Below are positions 1-8,822 of a DNA stretch of 64,000 nt, piece by piece. Source of the DNA: Trinickia diaoshuihuensis (GTDB lineage Bacteria; Pseudomonadota; Gammaproteobacteria; Burkholderiales; Burkholderiaceae); assembly GCF_003390925.1 (NCBI RefSeq), contig NZ_QUBS01000077.1:1-64000 (forward strand). Direction: 5' to 3'. Position 1 is the stretch's first letter. Each line of letters opens with the position of its first letter. The notes under the pieces were generated by a model. The model was not told the origin of the DNA. It worked only from the letters and a program-made list of their open reading frames with translations, and searched no databases. Made by a program: the position numbers and the translations under genes.

Positions 1-848
1 CTTGCCGGTGCGGCGCTCGCCGCGGCAGCGGGCGCGCTTGCCGCCGCTGCCGCAGGCTCTTCGCCGGCGCCGGGCGCCGTGCCGCGGCCGAGCAGGATCT
101 GACTTTCGTCGATCACGAAGCAGCACACGGCGGTAATGTCGTCGGACGGCACGTCGGTCTCGAGGTAGACGATCAAGTCGCCGCCGCTCTTCACCTGTCC
201 GACGATGTGACCCAGGTTCCCCAATTCTTCGATCAGGAGCGCCTGGTCCTTCTCCCCCACCCCCCGTAGCGTAACTTTCAGGTGAGGCCCTTCATTGTTC
301 GATTCGCCCGCCGGTGCGCCGGACGAGCCGTGAGCCGCTTCGACAGCCTGCTCGACGACGTGCTCGGGCGTGCCGCCCGTTTGCTCGGCCGCAGCCGCCG
401 CCGGTGCGCTCGGCGCAGCCTGGGCGGGTGCCGGCTCGGCGGCGGGCGCGGCGCCGTTGCCCTCGTCGCGCAGCCGCTCTAGCTTCGCGCAAATCGCGCC
501 GGCAGCCGCGGCATCGGGCTCCGCGCTCGCGCGGTAGGCGGCGAGTTGGTCGGCCAATACGTCCTTGGTTTCAAGGAACGTGTCGATCATGTCCTTGCGC
601 AGCGTCAGTTCGTTGTTGCGCGCGCGGTCGAGCAGCGATTCGAGGATGTGCGTCGTCTCGGTCAAAGCCGTGAAGCCGAACGTCGCCGCGCCGCCCTTGA
701 TCGAATGGGCCGCGCGGAAGATGGCCGCCAGGTCCTCCGGATCGGGCGTGCCGACGTCCAAGTTCAGCAGCAACTGCTCCATTTGCGCGAGCAGTTCGTC
801 CGCCTCGTCAAAGAACGTCTGATAAAACTGGGTAATGTCGAGTGTCAT
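1..848 (-). CDS. cheA: Chemotaxis histidine kinase CheA, N-terminal part (cut by window edge)
   Basis: CheA phosphorylates CheY and CheB in response to chemoreceptors through CheW. The visible 282 residues begin with the HPt (P1) domain, with the phospho-acceptor His48 in the motif FRAAHSIKGGA. An Ala/Pro-rich linker (about residues 120-170) follows, then a second folded segment ending in another Ala-rich linker. The dimerisation, ATPase and CheW-like domains lie beyond the window. It is the last visible gene of the minus-strand motA-motB-cheY-cheA series, 159 bp after the cheY-like gene, and so is probably expressed from the sigma-28 promoter at 3413-3439. The start ATG at 848 agrees with the usual CheA opening MTLDITQF. 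Confidence 0.95.
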   Translation of the reverse strand, partial: MTLDITQFYQTFFDEADELLAQMEQLLLNLDVGTPDPEDLAAIFRAAHSIKGGAATFGFTALTETTHILESLLDRARNNELTLRKDMIDTFLETKDVLADQLAAYRASAEPDAAAAGAICAKLERLRDEGNGAAPAAEPAPAQAAPSAPAAAAAEQTGGTPEHVVEQAVEAAHGSSGAPAGESNNEGPHLKVTLRGVGEKDQALLIEELGNLGHIVGQVKSGGDLIVYLETDVPSDDITAVCCFVIDESQILLGRGTAPGAGEEPAAAAASAPAAAASAAPA

Positions 849-1007
849 GCTTCAATCACCGCTAAGAGTCGTGCTTCGCAGGTAGCGCGTTGTCTATTCC
901 CGTGTGCATGCGCGCGCCTTGCGCCGCCAATGCCCTATCCGTTTCTCGGCAACGCCGCTTGCGCGCGTCGCCGTCATTGCCTTGTTGCCGCCTCGCGCAG
1001 GCGCGGC

Positions 1008-1373
1008 TTACGCATTGAGCGCGTCGACGAGTTCCGTCAACGTATCGGGATCGAGCGGCTTCTCGATCCAGCCCGTCGCACCCGCCGCGCGCGCCGCGTC
1101 CTTGAACGCCACGCCGTCTTCGGTCGTCAACACGAAAATCGGCGTTGCCGCATAGGCGGGCTCCGAGCGCAGCGCAGCGATCACGTCGAGCCCGCTGCGC
1201 TTGGGCATGTACTGATCCGTCAGCACGAGATCGAAGGTGCGCGCCAGCGCACTGGCGAGGCCCTCCTCGCCGTCGGCCGCCACCGTCACTTCGTAGCCGG
1301 CCGTGCGCAGCGTCGCCGCCAGGATTTCCCGCATCGCGGCCGAATCGTCGATCGCCAAAATGTTTCTGATCAT
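1008..1373 (-). CDS. cheY: CheY-like single-domain response regulator
   Basis: This 121-residue stand-alone receiver domain shows all phosphotransfer residues: the acidic pair Asp9-Asp10, phospho-acceptor Asp53 in LTDQYMP, Thr83 in VLTTEDG and Lys105 in the WIEKP switch loop. It has no output domain, so it should act by protein-protein contact, either on the flagellar switch or as a phosphate sink. It sits between motB and cheA, which fits a chemotaxis role. An upstream in-frame extension to 1592 was rejected because the domain starts at MIRNILAIDD (ATG at 1373). Whether it is the main FliM-binding CheY or an auxiliary receiver cannot be decided, since the rest of the che cluster is outside the window. 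Confidence 0.88.
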   Translation of the reverse strand: MIRNILAIDDSAAMREILAATLRTAGYEVTVAADGEEGLASALARTFDLVLTDQYMPKRSGLDVIAALRSEPAYAATPIFVLTTEDGVAFKDAARAAGATGWIEKPLDPDTLTELVDALNA

Positions 1374-1443
1374 GAATGCCTCACACCGCACTCGCGTTCG
1401 CCGCGCACTCGCCGCGTTTGCCGGCTCCCGTGCGCGCGCTCGT

Positions 1444-2478
1444 TCATTTCCCTGCCGCCGCGGCCGCCGCTTTCGCCGCACCCGGTACCCACGATGCGCT
1501 CGCCACCGTCGCCGCACCCGGTGCGAGCTTGCCGACGAGCGGCGCGGCGCTCGCCGCGTTGTCCGAGAGCGTCGTCGTGGTCGAGTCATCATGCATCATT
1601 GCGTCCTCGGACTTTTTGTTGAGAACGATGATACTTATGCGTCTATTCTCCGGATCGAGCGGATCGGCCTTGTTCAAGTTCTGCGTCGAGGCGAGTCCGA
1701 GCACGCGCATCACCTTGGCGTCGTCCATGCCGCCGGCGATCAATTCGCGCCGCGAGGCGTTCGCGCGGTCGGCCGACAGTTCCCAGTTGCTGTAACCCTT
1801 GCCGCCGCCCGCGTAGGGCACGGCGTCGGTATGGCCCTGGACGACGATCCGGTTCGGCACGTCGTTCAGCGTCTCGCCAATCGCGCGCAAGATGTCGCGC
1901 ATGTAAGGCTCGACCGCGTCGCTGGCGGTCGCGAACATCGGCCGCTTTTGCGAATCGACGATCTCGATGCGCAGCCCCTGCAGCGTCGAATCGATCCGGA
2001 TTTGCTGTTTGAACTGGCGCAGCGTCGGGTTCGCCTCGATGGCGGCCATCAGCTTGACCTGCAGATCGTGCAGCCGCACCTGCTCGCGGCGCTCGAGTGC
2101 GCCCTCGAGCTGATTCATCGCCTCGTCGTCGGCCTTGGCCGCCTTGTGCGCCGCCTGCGCCGAGGTGCCGTCGGAGCGGCGCGTCACGCCGTCCATTTCC
2201 GTGGAAATGTCGCGGCCGCCGCCTTGGATGATGCTCGACTCCTGCGCGCTGCGTTGGCCGCTGCCGAGCAGCGCCGCCTTCAGCGGCTGATTGAAGTATT
2301 CGGCGATGCCCTTCAATTGCACCGGCGTTACGGCGCTGAGCAGCCACATCAGCAGGAAGAAAGCCATCATCGCGGTCATGAAGTCCGCATAGGCGAGCTT
2401 CCACGCACCGCCGTGGTGCCCCTTCTTCGAGGGCGCCACGCGCTTGACGACGATTGCCCGGTCCTTGCCTTTAGTCAT
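1444..2478 (-). CDS. motB: Flagellar stator protein MotB
   Basis: MotB (344 aa) anchors the proton-driven stator to peptidoglycan. A short basic N-terminus (GHHGGAWKLAYADF) leads into a single transmembrane helix (MTAMMAFFLLMWLL). The essential proton-carrying aspartate is Asp32 in YADF. A plug/linker region follows, then a C-terminal OmpA-like peptidoglycan-binding domain with the GHTDAVPY and NWELSADRANASRREL motifs. The Ala-rich tail after about residue 310 is less conserved. The motif around Asp32 is of the H+-type, not the Na+-type PomB form. The gene follows motA by 28 bp and is almost certainly co-transcribed with it. A second motB lies at 32941-33957. Confidence 0.96.
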   Translation of the reverse strand: MTKGKDRAIVVKRVAPSKKGHHGGAWKLAYADFMTAMMAFFLLMWLLSAVTPVQLKGIAEYFNQPLKAALLGSGQRSAQESSIIQGGGRDISTEMDGVTRRSDGTSAQAAHKAAKADDEAMNQLEGALERREQVRLHDLQVKLMAAIEANPTLRQFKQQIRIDSTLQGLRIEIVDSQKRPMFATASDAVEPYMRDILRAIGETLNDVPNRIVVQGHTDAVPYAGGGKGYSNWELSADRANASRRELIAGGMDDAKVMRVLGLASTQNLNKADPLDPENRRISIIVLNKKSEDAMMHDDSTTTTLSDNAASAAPLVGKLAPGAATVASASWVPGAAKAAAAAAGK

Positions 2479-2506
2479 GGCGCGCTGTCCTCGTTGGCCT
2501 TACCGC

Positions 2507-3367
2507 TTACTTCGCCTTGACGCGGCGCACGTGCTCTTCGAGCTCGGCGAACGAAGGCCGCTCGGGCGAGAACAGCACCTTACGGCCGAATTCCACGGCG
2601 ATCGCCGGCGCATAGCCGTTCAGGCTCGCGAGAATCGTGACCTTGATGCACTGGAACATCTTCGTCGACTCGGCCACGCGCTGCTCCGCGAGGCTCGCGA
2701 GCGGGCCGATGAGGCCGTACGAGAGCAAGATGCCGAGGAACGTGCCGACGAGCGCCTGGGCGATCATCGCGCCGAGCACGGCGGGCGGCTTATCGGCCGA
2801 CGCCATCGTGTGGACCACGCCCATCACGGCGGCGACGATCCCGAACGCCGGCATCGCGTCGCCCACGCGCATCAGCGCGTGCGCCGGGCCTTCGCCTTCG
2901 GCGTGGTGCGTCTCGATCTCCTCGTCCATGAGGCTTTCGATCTCGAAAGCGTTCATGTTGCCGCCGACCATCAAGCGCAAGTAGTCGGTCAGGAATTCGA
3001 CGATGTGGTGATCGGCGAGGATCTTGGGGTATTGCGTGAAAATCGGGCTCTTCTCGGGGTCGTCGATGTCGGCCTCGAGCGTCAACGTCCCTTCCTTGCG
3101 CGCCTTTGCAAGCAAAACGTAAAGCAGCGCCATGAGCTCCATGTATACATCCTTCGTATACTTCGAGCCCTTGAACAGGGTCGGCAGCAGTTTGATGGTC
3201 GCCTTGATCGTCTTCATGCCGTTGCCGAGGATGAACGCCCCGACGCCGGCACCGGCGATCATGAGCCCCTCTTCGGGCTGCACTAGCGCGCCTAGATGGC
3301 CGCCCGCGAGCGCATAGCCGCCGAAGACGGACAATACGGTTACGAGTGTTCCAACGAAAATCAGCAC
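2507..3367 (-). CDS. motA: Flagellar stator protein MotA
   Basis: MotA (286 aa) has the four-helix architecture of the stator channel subunit: an N-terminal helix LIFVGTLVTVLSVFGGYAL, a second helix near residues 30-50, a large cytoplasmic loop with KARKEG and the charged residues that meet FliG, and paired C-terminal helices (MPAFGIVAAVMGVVHTM and LVGTFLGILLSYGLIGPLA). The start is a GTG at 3367, preceded on the minus strand by an AGGA ribosome-binding site about 10 bases upstream. It heads the motA-motB-cheY-cheA run behind a sigma-28 promoter and lies 205 bp after flhC. A paralogue is encoded at 33976-34854. Confidence 0.96.
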   Translation of the reverse strand: MLIFVGTLVTVLSVFGGYALAGGHLGALVQPEEGLMIAGAGVGAFILGNGMKTIKATIKLLPTLFKGSKYTKDVYMELMALLYVLLAKARKEGTLTLEADIDDPEKSPIFTQYPKILADHHIVEFLTDYLRLMVGGNMNAFEIESLMDEEIETHHAEGEGPAHALMRVGDAMPAFGIVAAVMGVVHTMASADKPPAVLGAMIAQALVGTFLGILLSYGLIGPLASLAEQRVAESTKMFQCIKVTILASLNGYAPAIAVEFGRKVLFSPERPSFAELEEHVRRVKAK

Positions 3368-3412
3368 TGCCGGGTCCTCACAAGAGCGACGGTCAGACCG
3401 TCGTTAAACTGG

Positions 3413-3439
3413 TTTACGGCAGGGAAGCCGAAAACTTTG
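3413..3439 (-). promoter_or_regulatory. Sigma-28 (FliA) promoter of motA-motB-cheY-cheA
   Basis: Read on the minus strand, CAAAGTTT (3439-3432) is followed after exactly 11 bases by GCCGTAAA (3420-3413). The flagellar sigma-28 consensus is TAAAGTTT-N11-GCCGATAA, so 7 of 8 and 6 of 8 positions match with ideal spacing. It lies 46 bases upstream of the motA GTG. This separates a late-class motA transcript from flhDC, although read-through from flhDC remains possible. Confidence 0.75.
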
Positions 3440-3572
3440 GGGGGAAAAAGGGATCGGTGACGCCGTGTAAACCACGACGCCAGAGCGAGACGTGGCCGGC
3501 CATGATCGCCGCGGCGCCGGGCTGGGGCCGCGGCGCCGGCCGGCAACTAGGCGGCGTTTTCTGCCAGCGCGG

Positions 3573-4154
3573 CTAGGCGGCCAACTCTGAGACGCCGGCT
3601 CCGCCGCTCGTACAGCCTTGCTCGGCCTTGGCGGCGGCCGATTTTTTGGTCTTGCCGGCGCGCGAGGGCGGCTGGCAAAGGCCGCAGACGAAGCCGTGCT
3701 GCGGATCGTGCGCGTGGGCGACGTAATGCCCGCGACACCGCGTGCACGACGTGAGTTGCAGCATGCCCGATTCGAAGAAACGCACTAACGTCCAAGCGCG
3801 CGTGAGGCTCAGAAGCGCCTCGTCGCCGTTCAGGGCCGTATGTTCGAGGTACAGCCGGTAGCTCTTGACGATCGACTGGATGGTTTCGCAGCCGCCGTGT
3901 TCGGCCATGAACCGGTAAATATTATAAAAAAGCGACGAATGGATATTCGGCTGCCAGGTCATGAACCAATCCGTCGAGAACGGCAGCATGCCCTTGGGCG
4001 GCGACACCCCTTTCAATTCCTTGTACAGCTTGATAAGCCGGTCGCGCGACAAGCTCGTTTCCGCTTCGAGCAATTGCAGTCGCGCGCCCAATTCGATCAA
4101 CTCGATCGCCAGGGTGATTTCCTTGACTTCGAGCACGACGCTCTTGGTTGCCAT
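3573..4154 (-). CDS. flhC: Flagellar master transcriptional regulator subunit FlhC
   Basis: FlhC (193 aa) forms the FlhD4C2 activator that turns on class II flagellar operons with sigma-70 RNA polymerase. The sequence is full length and carries the zinc-binding cysteine quartet at Cys137, Cys140, Cys157 and Cys160 (CTRC and CGLC), the same positions I recall for the E. coli protein. The C-terminal tail is Lys/Ala-rich. It follows flhD by 80 bp on the same strand, the standard flhDC order, with ATG at 4154. Confidence 0.97.
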   Translation of the reverse strand: MATKSVVLEVKEITLAIELIELGARLQLLEAETSLSRDRLIKLYKELKGVSPPKGMLPFSTDWFMTWQPNIHSSLFYNIYRFMAEHGGCETIQSIVKSYRLYLEHTALNGDEALLSLTRAWTLVRFFESGMLQLTSCTRCRGHYVAHAHDPQHGFVCGLCQPPSRAGKTKKSAAAKAEQGCTSGGAGVSELAA

Positions 4155-4234
4155 ATCGGCCGTTTGCCCCGCTTACTGAATGGCTGATCGGTGACCTTGC
4201 TCGTGCCCGAGCCGGCTCGCTTGCATTCGAGCCG

Positions 4235-4555
4235 TCAATTGACCGATTCGACCGGCTGGCTCGCCATCAAAATGGCGCTGTGCGAGCCCGCGAGCGATGC
4301 GGCCTTGCCCTTGTCGGCGAGCGCCGACAGCACGGCATGGTCGTCGAAACGGAAGCGGCACAGCAACTGGTTGGACGCGGCGAGCTTCACCGTTTGCGCA
4401 AACGAGAGGCTGGCAAGCACGTCGGCCAACTGATTGTTGATACCCATGCGGAACATGCCCATCGCCTTGTCTTCGCGCAACAGACGCTGCGCGAGCAACA
4501 GATAAGAGAGATTGACTTCTTTGATCTCGCTGAGCATTTCGCTTGTGGCGCTCAT
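4235..4555 (-). CDS. flhD: Flagellar master transcriptional regulator subunit FlhD
   Basis: FlhD (106 aa) pairs with FlhC. It is an all-helical dimerising protein recognised by MLSEIKEVNLSYLLLAQRLLREDKAMGMFRMGI and the following LADVLASLSFAQTVKLA segment. The start at 4555 (MSATSEM) is chosen over an in-frame start at 4621 because homologues begin here and a GGGGGA ribosome-binding site lies directly upstream on the minus strand. The 66-base upstream extension looks non-coding. Confidence 0.96.
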   Translation of the reverse strand: MSATSEMLSEIKEVNLSYLLLAQRLLREDKAMGMFRMGINNQLADVLASLSFAQTVKLAASNQLLCRFRFDDHAVLSALADKGKAASLAGSHSAILMASQPVESVN

Positions 4556-5144
4556 GATTCCCCCGGTCAATCGATAGTGTCGACTCAAGCCCGCGCGATC
4601 GCGGCTAGGCGAGAGTTCCAATACAAAGCTCAGTGGTTCGGAAACGTTTGCTCGGCCGCGCGCTCAACCGATGCGCGATGCCGCCGTTCTCTGGTCTCGG
4701 GCCAATTGTGTCGAATTGTAAAAGGGGTGGAAATAGGAAGAGAACCGGCGATCGATGCCGGAAATGTCTTGAAAGCGTGTAGGAATTTTTCTGACATCGA
4801 GCGCCGGCGCGGCTCTCGGGGGTCCCGGCTCCGCATGCCGGGGAGCGGGCACGAGAAACGCTCATCGTCGCGGCGTTGCGTCGATGCATGCGGTGGCAAT
4901 TATAGAAACCCGCGTCATCACGCCGCAACAAATGCCGACCCACCCAAAATTGGAGTGCGTCTTTTTACCGGAGTGCACGAAAACGCGCGGCACGTCGTGT
5001 TTCGGCCTGTAACAGGGATTAAGGGTTTGAAAACCCGCTCAGACGAGCGAGCCCCGGTCCCGATAATGGCAAGACAGCCTGCAGATGTCGGGCGGCCACG
5101 CGCCGCACCGTCGTAACCACGCCCGCTCAAAAGGAGATGGACCC
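4556..5144. promoter_or_regulatory. flhD / GT4 divergent regulatory interval
   Basis: This 589-bp gap separates flhD (minus) from a glycosyltransferase gene (plus). No convincing gene is present; several short overlapping frames have no recognisable content. A TACAAT hexamer on the minus strand (4720-4715) could be the -10 of flhDC, but its -35 partner is weak. Other visible items are CCGGC...GCCGG arms near 4746-4762 and AT-rich patches. A long leader is usual for flhDC, which integrates many regulators, but no specific operator could be assigned. The plus-strand gene has a strong AAGGAG site just before its ATG. Confidence 0.4.
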
Positions 5145-6212
5145 ATGCGAATCGCTCAGATCGCGCCGCTTTACGAAGCCGTACCGCCGAAGTTCTATGG
5201 CGGCACCGAACGCGTCGTGTCGTATTTGACCGACGCGCTCGTCGAGCTCGGACACGACGTCACGCTCTTCGCGAGCGGCGATTCGATCACGTCCGCCAAC
5301 CTGCGCGCGGCCTGGCCTCGGGCGCTACGGCTCGATCCGACGATCCGCGATCCGCTCGCGCCGCATATGCTGCTACTCGAAGAGGTGCGGCGCGCCGCGG
5401 CGGAGTTCGACGTGCTTCATTTCCATCTGGACTATCTGCCGTTCTCGCTCTTCTCCGATGTGGGCACGCCCACGCTGACGACGCTGCACGGCCGGCTCGA
5501 CCTGCCCGAGCTGCAACCCGTGTTCGACACGTTCTCCGAGGCGAACGTCGTCTCGATCTCGCAGTCGCAACGCACGCCGTTGCCGCAGGCGTGCTGGCGC
5601 GGCACGGTCTACCACGGCCTGCCCAAGCACTTGCTGACGCCGCAGCCGCACTGCGAGCCCGAGTATTTGGCGTTCTTGGGACGAATCTGTCCGGAAAAGC
5701 GTGTCGACACCGCGATCAAGATCGCCGCCATGAGCGGGATGCCGCTCAAGATCGCGGCCAAGATCGATAAGGTCGATCGCGACTACTTCAAGCAAGAGAT
5801 CGAGCCCCTGCTGTCCGAGGCGCATGTGGAATTCGTCGGCGAGATCGACGAAGCGCGCAAGCCCGAGTTTTTATCGCGAGCCAAAGCGCTACTGTTCCCC
5901 ATCGACTGGTGCGAACCGTTCGGTCTGGTCATGATCGAGGCGATGGCCTGCGGCACGCCCGTGATCGCCTTCAATCGAGGTTCGGTGCCCGAGGTGATCG
6001 ATCATGCCGTGACGGGGTACATCGTCGAGGACGTGCACGGTGCCGTGGCGGCGCTGCAGCGCCTGGACGAACTCTCGCGCGAGGAAATTCGCGCCCAGTT
6101 CGAGCGGCGCTTTACGGCTCAAACGATGGCGAGCAACTACGTGAAATGTTATGAAACGTTAATCGAACAACGCGCCGGCCGGGCTCCTTTGCGCAGCGTG
6201 GCAGCGGGATAA
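5145..6212 (+). CDS. Glycosyltransferase family 4 (GT-B fold)
   Basis: This 355-residue retaining GT-B glycosyltransferase opens with the glycine-rich MRIAQIAPLYEAVPPKFYGGTERVVS segment of family 4. Its C-terminal nucleotide-sugar half contains FLGRICPEKRVDTAIK and the signature EPFGLVMIEAMACGTPVIAF, with the E-x7-E pair that binds the donor. No signal peptide or membrane helix is seen, so it is cytosolic. The ATG at 5145 is preceded by AAGGAG. Its position beside flhDC is, to my recollection, conserved in Burkholderia, but the acceptor is unknown. Roles in surface polysaccharide or osmolyte synthesis are both possible, and a link to flagellin glycosylation is only suggested by location. Confidence 0.85.
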   Translation: MRIAQIAPLYEAVPPKFYGGTERVVSYLTDALVELGHDVTLFASGDSITSANLRAAWPRALRLDPTIRDPLAPHMLLLEEVRRAAAEFDVLHFHLDYLPFSLFSDVGTPTLTTLHGRLDLPELQPVFDTFSEANVVSISQSQRTPLPQACWRGTVYHGLPKHLLTPQPHCEPEYLAFLGRICPEKRVDTAIKIAAMSGMPLKIAAKIDKVDRDYFKQEIEPLLSEAHVEFVGEIDEARKPEFLSRAKALLFPIDWCEPFGLVMIEAMACGTPVIAFNRGSVPEVIDHAVTGYIVEDVHGAVAALQRLDELSREEIRAQFERRFTAQTMASNYVKCYETLIEQRAGRAPLRSVAAG

Positions 6213-6383
6213 CCCGCGTAAGGGAAAACATTGAGGCCGGCGGCAATGGGACGGCAAAGCGTTGTTATCGCCGATTAGAGACGTAAAAAAATTCGTCAAA
6301 AAACGTCTTACGCATTGCCGCGCGGGTTTCGAATCCCAAAAGACTCGATTCAATAGCGCTCCGCGGCGCCCGCGCGTCCCCGA

Positions 6384-6406
6384 GGCGCGGCGCCGGGCGC
6401 CGCGCC
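6384..6406. terminator. GC-only perfect hairpin between convergent genes
   Basis: GGCGCGGCGCC (6384-6394) and its exact complement (6396-6406) are separated by a single base, giving an 11-bp inverted repeat. It lies just past the H-NS-like stop codon and after the GT4 gene on the other strand. No T-tract follows on either strand, so classical intrinsic termination is uncertain; it may block exonucleases or help Rho-dependent termination. Confidence 0.45.
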
Positions 6407-6422
6407 GCCAGGCCATCGACGC

Positions 6423-6722
6423 TTACTGAGAGATAAGAAACCGATCGCGGTTTTTGCCGACGATCCACTTCGGCGGCTTACCCCGGCCGCTCCACGTATT
6501 ACCCGTTTTGGGGTCCTGGTACTTCGGCGGCAACGGCGCCTTCTTCGGCGGACGGCCGCGCCGCGCGCCTTCCGCATAGCCCAGGTCATGCGCGCTCAGA
6601 CCGAACTCCGCGATTTTTTGTTTGATTTCCGCAATGACATTGGCGACTTCGGCACGGCGTGCCTCGTCCGCTTGAGCCTGCAACTTCGCGATCTGCGCCT
6701 TCAGTTCCGCGTATTGGGACAT
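6423..6722 (-). CDS. H-NS family nucleoid-associated DNA-binding protein
   Basis: This 99-residue protein has an N-terminal coiled-coil oligomerisation segment (about residues 1-45, AELKAQIAKLQAQADEARRAE), a basic linker with the AT-hook-like GARRGRPPKK, and the C-terminal H-NS DNA-binding motif (YQDPKTGNTWSGRGKPPKWI). Such proteins bind AT-rich DNA and silence horizontally acquired genes. The start at 6722 (MSQYAEL) has a GGGAGA site just upstream; an in-frame start at 6773 adds 17 residues that do not fit the family. It is a single gene facing away from its neighbours, and Burkholderia genomes usually carry several paralogues. Confidence 0.9.
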   Translation of the reverse strand: MSQYAELKAQIAKLQAQADEARRAEVANVIAEIKQKIAEFGLSAHDLGYAEGARRGRPPKKAPLPPKYQDPKTGNTWSGRGKPPKWIVGKNRDRFLISQ

Positions 6723-7186
6723 CGTGGTCTCCCTTGATTGAAAAACATGTTGCTCCGAGGTTAGTCGGAACAAACGCCACTGGCAATGCCGAATTTACCC
6801 GATATGCCGTGAAAACGTATGATATTTCTTAAAAGCACGTTCACAGTGCGTAATGCCTCATTATCGGTCGAATAGCCGAGCTTCGATCTCAGGCGATTGA
6901 TGCCATTCGAGACCGGTACCGCCCGATGGGTAACGGAGCGTAACAAACCTCGAATAAGAATGCATAGCCCGGCGCATTCGCCTTTCACCGCTCGCGGTCC
7001 GTCATTTGGCATCGCGCTTCGCGACAGAGCCGCGCCGCGATAGCCGGTCGTTAGCATTCCGAAATAATGCGACGCGAACCATGCAGCAAGAAGCGGGCAC
7101 GATGCACGAACATGGGCCGCTGCTAGAATCGACTTGTGATGACGGGCCCATTCCGGGCTCATCGCGGCTTAACGAAAGGATCCGTC
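6723..7186. other. Intergenic interval with a possible regulator remnant
   Basis: This 464-bp interval has no intact gene. On the minus strand a 50-residue frame ending at 6761 (from about 6913) reads like the end of a LuxR-type helix-turn-helix (INRLRSKLGYSTDNEALRTV) but has no start codon context and no upstream regulator domain. The rest is promoter space for the two divergent genes at its edges. Confidence 0.3.
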
Positions 7187-7924
7187 ATGATGGGCTCGAC
7201 TCCTCGACGCAATTGCGAATCGAGTGCGATCCGGCCGGCGCGTCGGCCGCGCCGCTTGTGCCGCCGGGAGGCTTTTCTACTGGCTGCCGCACTCGTCTCG
7301 GGCATACCGGCCGCGCTTGCCGCGCCAAGCGAAGCCGCGCGGACGGAAACGCTGGTATTCGTTCGCCACGGCGAAAAGCCGGCCGGCGGATATGGGCAAC
7401 TCGATTGCCAGGGACTGAACCGCGCTTTGGCATTGCCGGCGGTCGTCGCGGCGAAATTCGGCAAACCCGATGCGATCTACGCGCCGAATCCCTCAATGAC
7501 GAAAATCGACGCCGGTCAGCAATACGACTATGTCCGTCCGTTGGCCACGATCGAGCCCACGGCGATTCAATTCGGCTTGCCTGTCGATACGACCTACGGA
7601 TATGCGCAAATCGATGCGCTCGAGCGAGCGCTCGTGAAGCCCGAGCAAGCGGGCAAGCTCATCGTGACCGCTTGGGAGCATCGCGAAATCGAGGAATTGG
7701 TACAAAACATCATGACCCGGTACGGCGATACGGGGCAAAAGGTGCCGTATTGGGCCAGTGGCGATTTCGACAGCATCTATGTGGTGAAGCTCGCCTGGGA
7801 TTTTCCCGAGGCGACGCCGCATGCCACTTTTTCCCATGAGCGAGAAGGCCTCGACGGGCGCTCCGCGGACTGCCCGTGCGCCGCATTGCTCGATGCGCCC
7901 TCCGCCGATGCCGCTCCGCGCTAA
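7187..7924 (+). CDS. Exported histidine-phosphatase superfamily protein
   Basis: The 245-residue product starts with an arginine-rich leader and a hydrophobic stretch (FLLAAALVSGIPAALAA), so it is probably exported; the paired arginines make Tat export possible, though the motif is imperfect. The mature part begins with LVFVRHGEKP, the RHG catalytic motif whose histidine becomes phosphorylated in this superfamily. A later H-R-E segment (AWEHREIEEL) supplies a second histidine. The substrate is unknown. The start at 7187 has GAAAGGA upstream; a frame-extended start at 7136 is less likely. It converges with the HAD gene, with short CGCTCCG/CGGAGCG arms (7912-7939) at its end. Confidence 0.8.
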   Translation: MMGSTPRRNCESSAIRPARRPRRLCRREAFLLAAALVSGIPAALAAPSEAARTETLVFVRHGEKPAGGYGQLDCQGLNRALALPAVVAAKFGKPDAIYAPNPSMTKIDAGQQYDYVRPLATIEPTAIQFGLPVDTTYGYAQIDALERALVKPEQAGKLIVTAWEHREIEELVQNIMTRYGDTGQKVPYWASGDFDSIYVVKLAWDFPEATPHATFSHEREGLDGRSADCPCAALLDAPSADAAPR

Positions 7925-7945
7925 GCGTCGCACGGAGCGCCCCGC

Positions 7946-8770
7946 TTACGACGGCGTGAGTTCGTCGGCGATCGAGAACAATTTGCGCAGGTGATGCGCG
8001 ACGCCGGCCTCGAAGTTATTGCCGATTCGCGGCACGCCCGGTAACCGAGCGATCAAGTTGGGATTGGCATTGTTCATCATGAACGGGTGTCCGGCCGTTT
8101 CGAGCAGATCGATGTCGTTCATGTTGTCGCCGAACGCAACGCAGTGCGCGGCATCGATCCGAAGACGCTCGAGGACGACTTGAAGCGCGCGCCCCTTCGA
8201 AACGTCCGCGGTCATGACCTCCAGACAATCGGGCAGCGAATAGGTCACATAAAGCGTATCGCCGAATTCCCGCGCCAAACGCTCTTCGATACGAGCAAGG
8301 TCATCCGCCTCGCCGATATAGAGCACTTTTGCGATATCGCTGCCGTCATGCGCGCGCGTATCGATCACTTGATAGCGAAAGCCCGAGTCTTGGTGAAAGG
8401 CCAGCAACGGGGGATGATCGCGATCGATCAACCACGCGTCGTCGGCAAATAGATTGACGATGACGCGCCCGTGCGAGCCCACGATCTCCGGCTGCACGAG
8501 CCGGCGCACGATTTCGCTGGGCAAATCGCGTGCATGGACCACCGTGTCGTCAGGAGCATGCACGCGCGCGCCATTCGATGTGACCAGATAGGAGTGGATA
8601 CCCAACAGGTCCCGGATGCCGGCGACATCGCAGTAATGCCGCCCCGTCGCGATCACGAACTGAACGCCCATTTGCTCGAGCCGGCGCACGGTTGCGACCG
8701 TGAACGGGTCGAGTTGATGATTGCTGTTGAGCAGCGTTCCGTCGAGGTCGGTGGCGACAAGCTTATACAT
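7946..8770 (-). CDS. Cof-type HAD-IIB sugar-phosphatase-like hydrolase
   Basis: The 274 residues match the Cof/YidA branch of HAD hydrolases. Motif I is DLDGTLLNSN (nucleophile and acid/base Asp pair), motif II lies in VIATGRHY, the motif III lysine is in the DVSKGRAL region, and motif IV is GDNMNDIDLL. The insert between motifs II and III is the type IIB cap. These enzymes dephosphorylate sugar phosphates, FMN or related metabolites with Mg2+, and the substrate cannot be read from the sequence. It is monocistronic and lies 52 bp downstream of the sugar-kinase gene on the same strand, so the two may be co-transcribed. Confidence 0.9.
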   Translation of the reverse strand: MYKLVATDLDGTLLNSNHQLDPFTVATVRRLEQMGVQFVIATGRHYCDVAGIRDLLGIHSYLVTSNGARVHAPDDTVVHARDLPSEIVRRLVQPEIVGSHGRVIVNLFADDAWLIDRDHPPLLAFHQDSGFRYQVIDTRAHDGSDIAKVLYIGEADDLARIEERLAREFGDTLYVTYSLPDCLEVMTADVSKGRALQVVLERLRIDAAHCVAFGDNMNDIDLLETAGHPFMMNNANPNLIARLPGVPRIGNNFEAGVAHHLRKLFSIADELTPS

Positions 8771-8822
8771 GGCGGGGGAAGGCGATGCGTGTGAACGTGA
8801 CAGGGGTGCTTCGGCCGCTATT

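Noticed and set aside
5059-5066. CCCGATAA before the GT4 gene
   Set aside because: Only the -10 matches; nothing like TAAAGTTT 11 bases upstream.
6270-6277. GCCGATTA, a sigma-28 -10 look-alike on the plus strand
   Set aside because: No TAAA-like -35 at the right distance and no plus-strand gene downstream.
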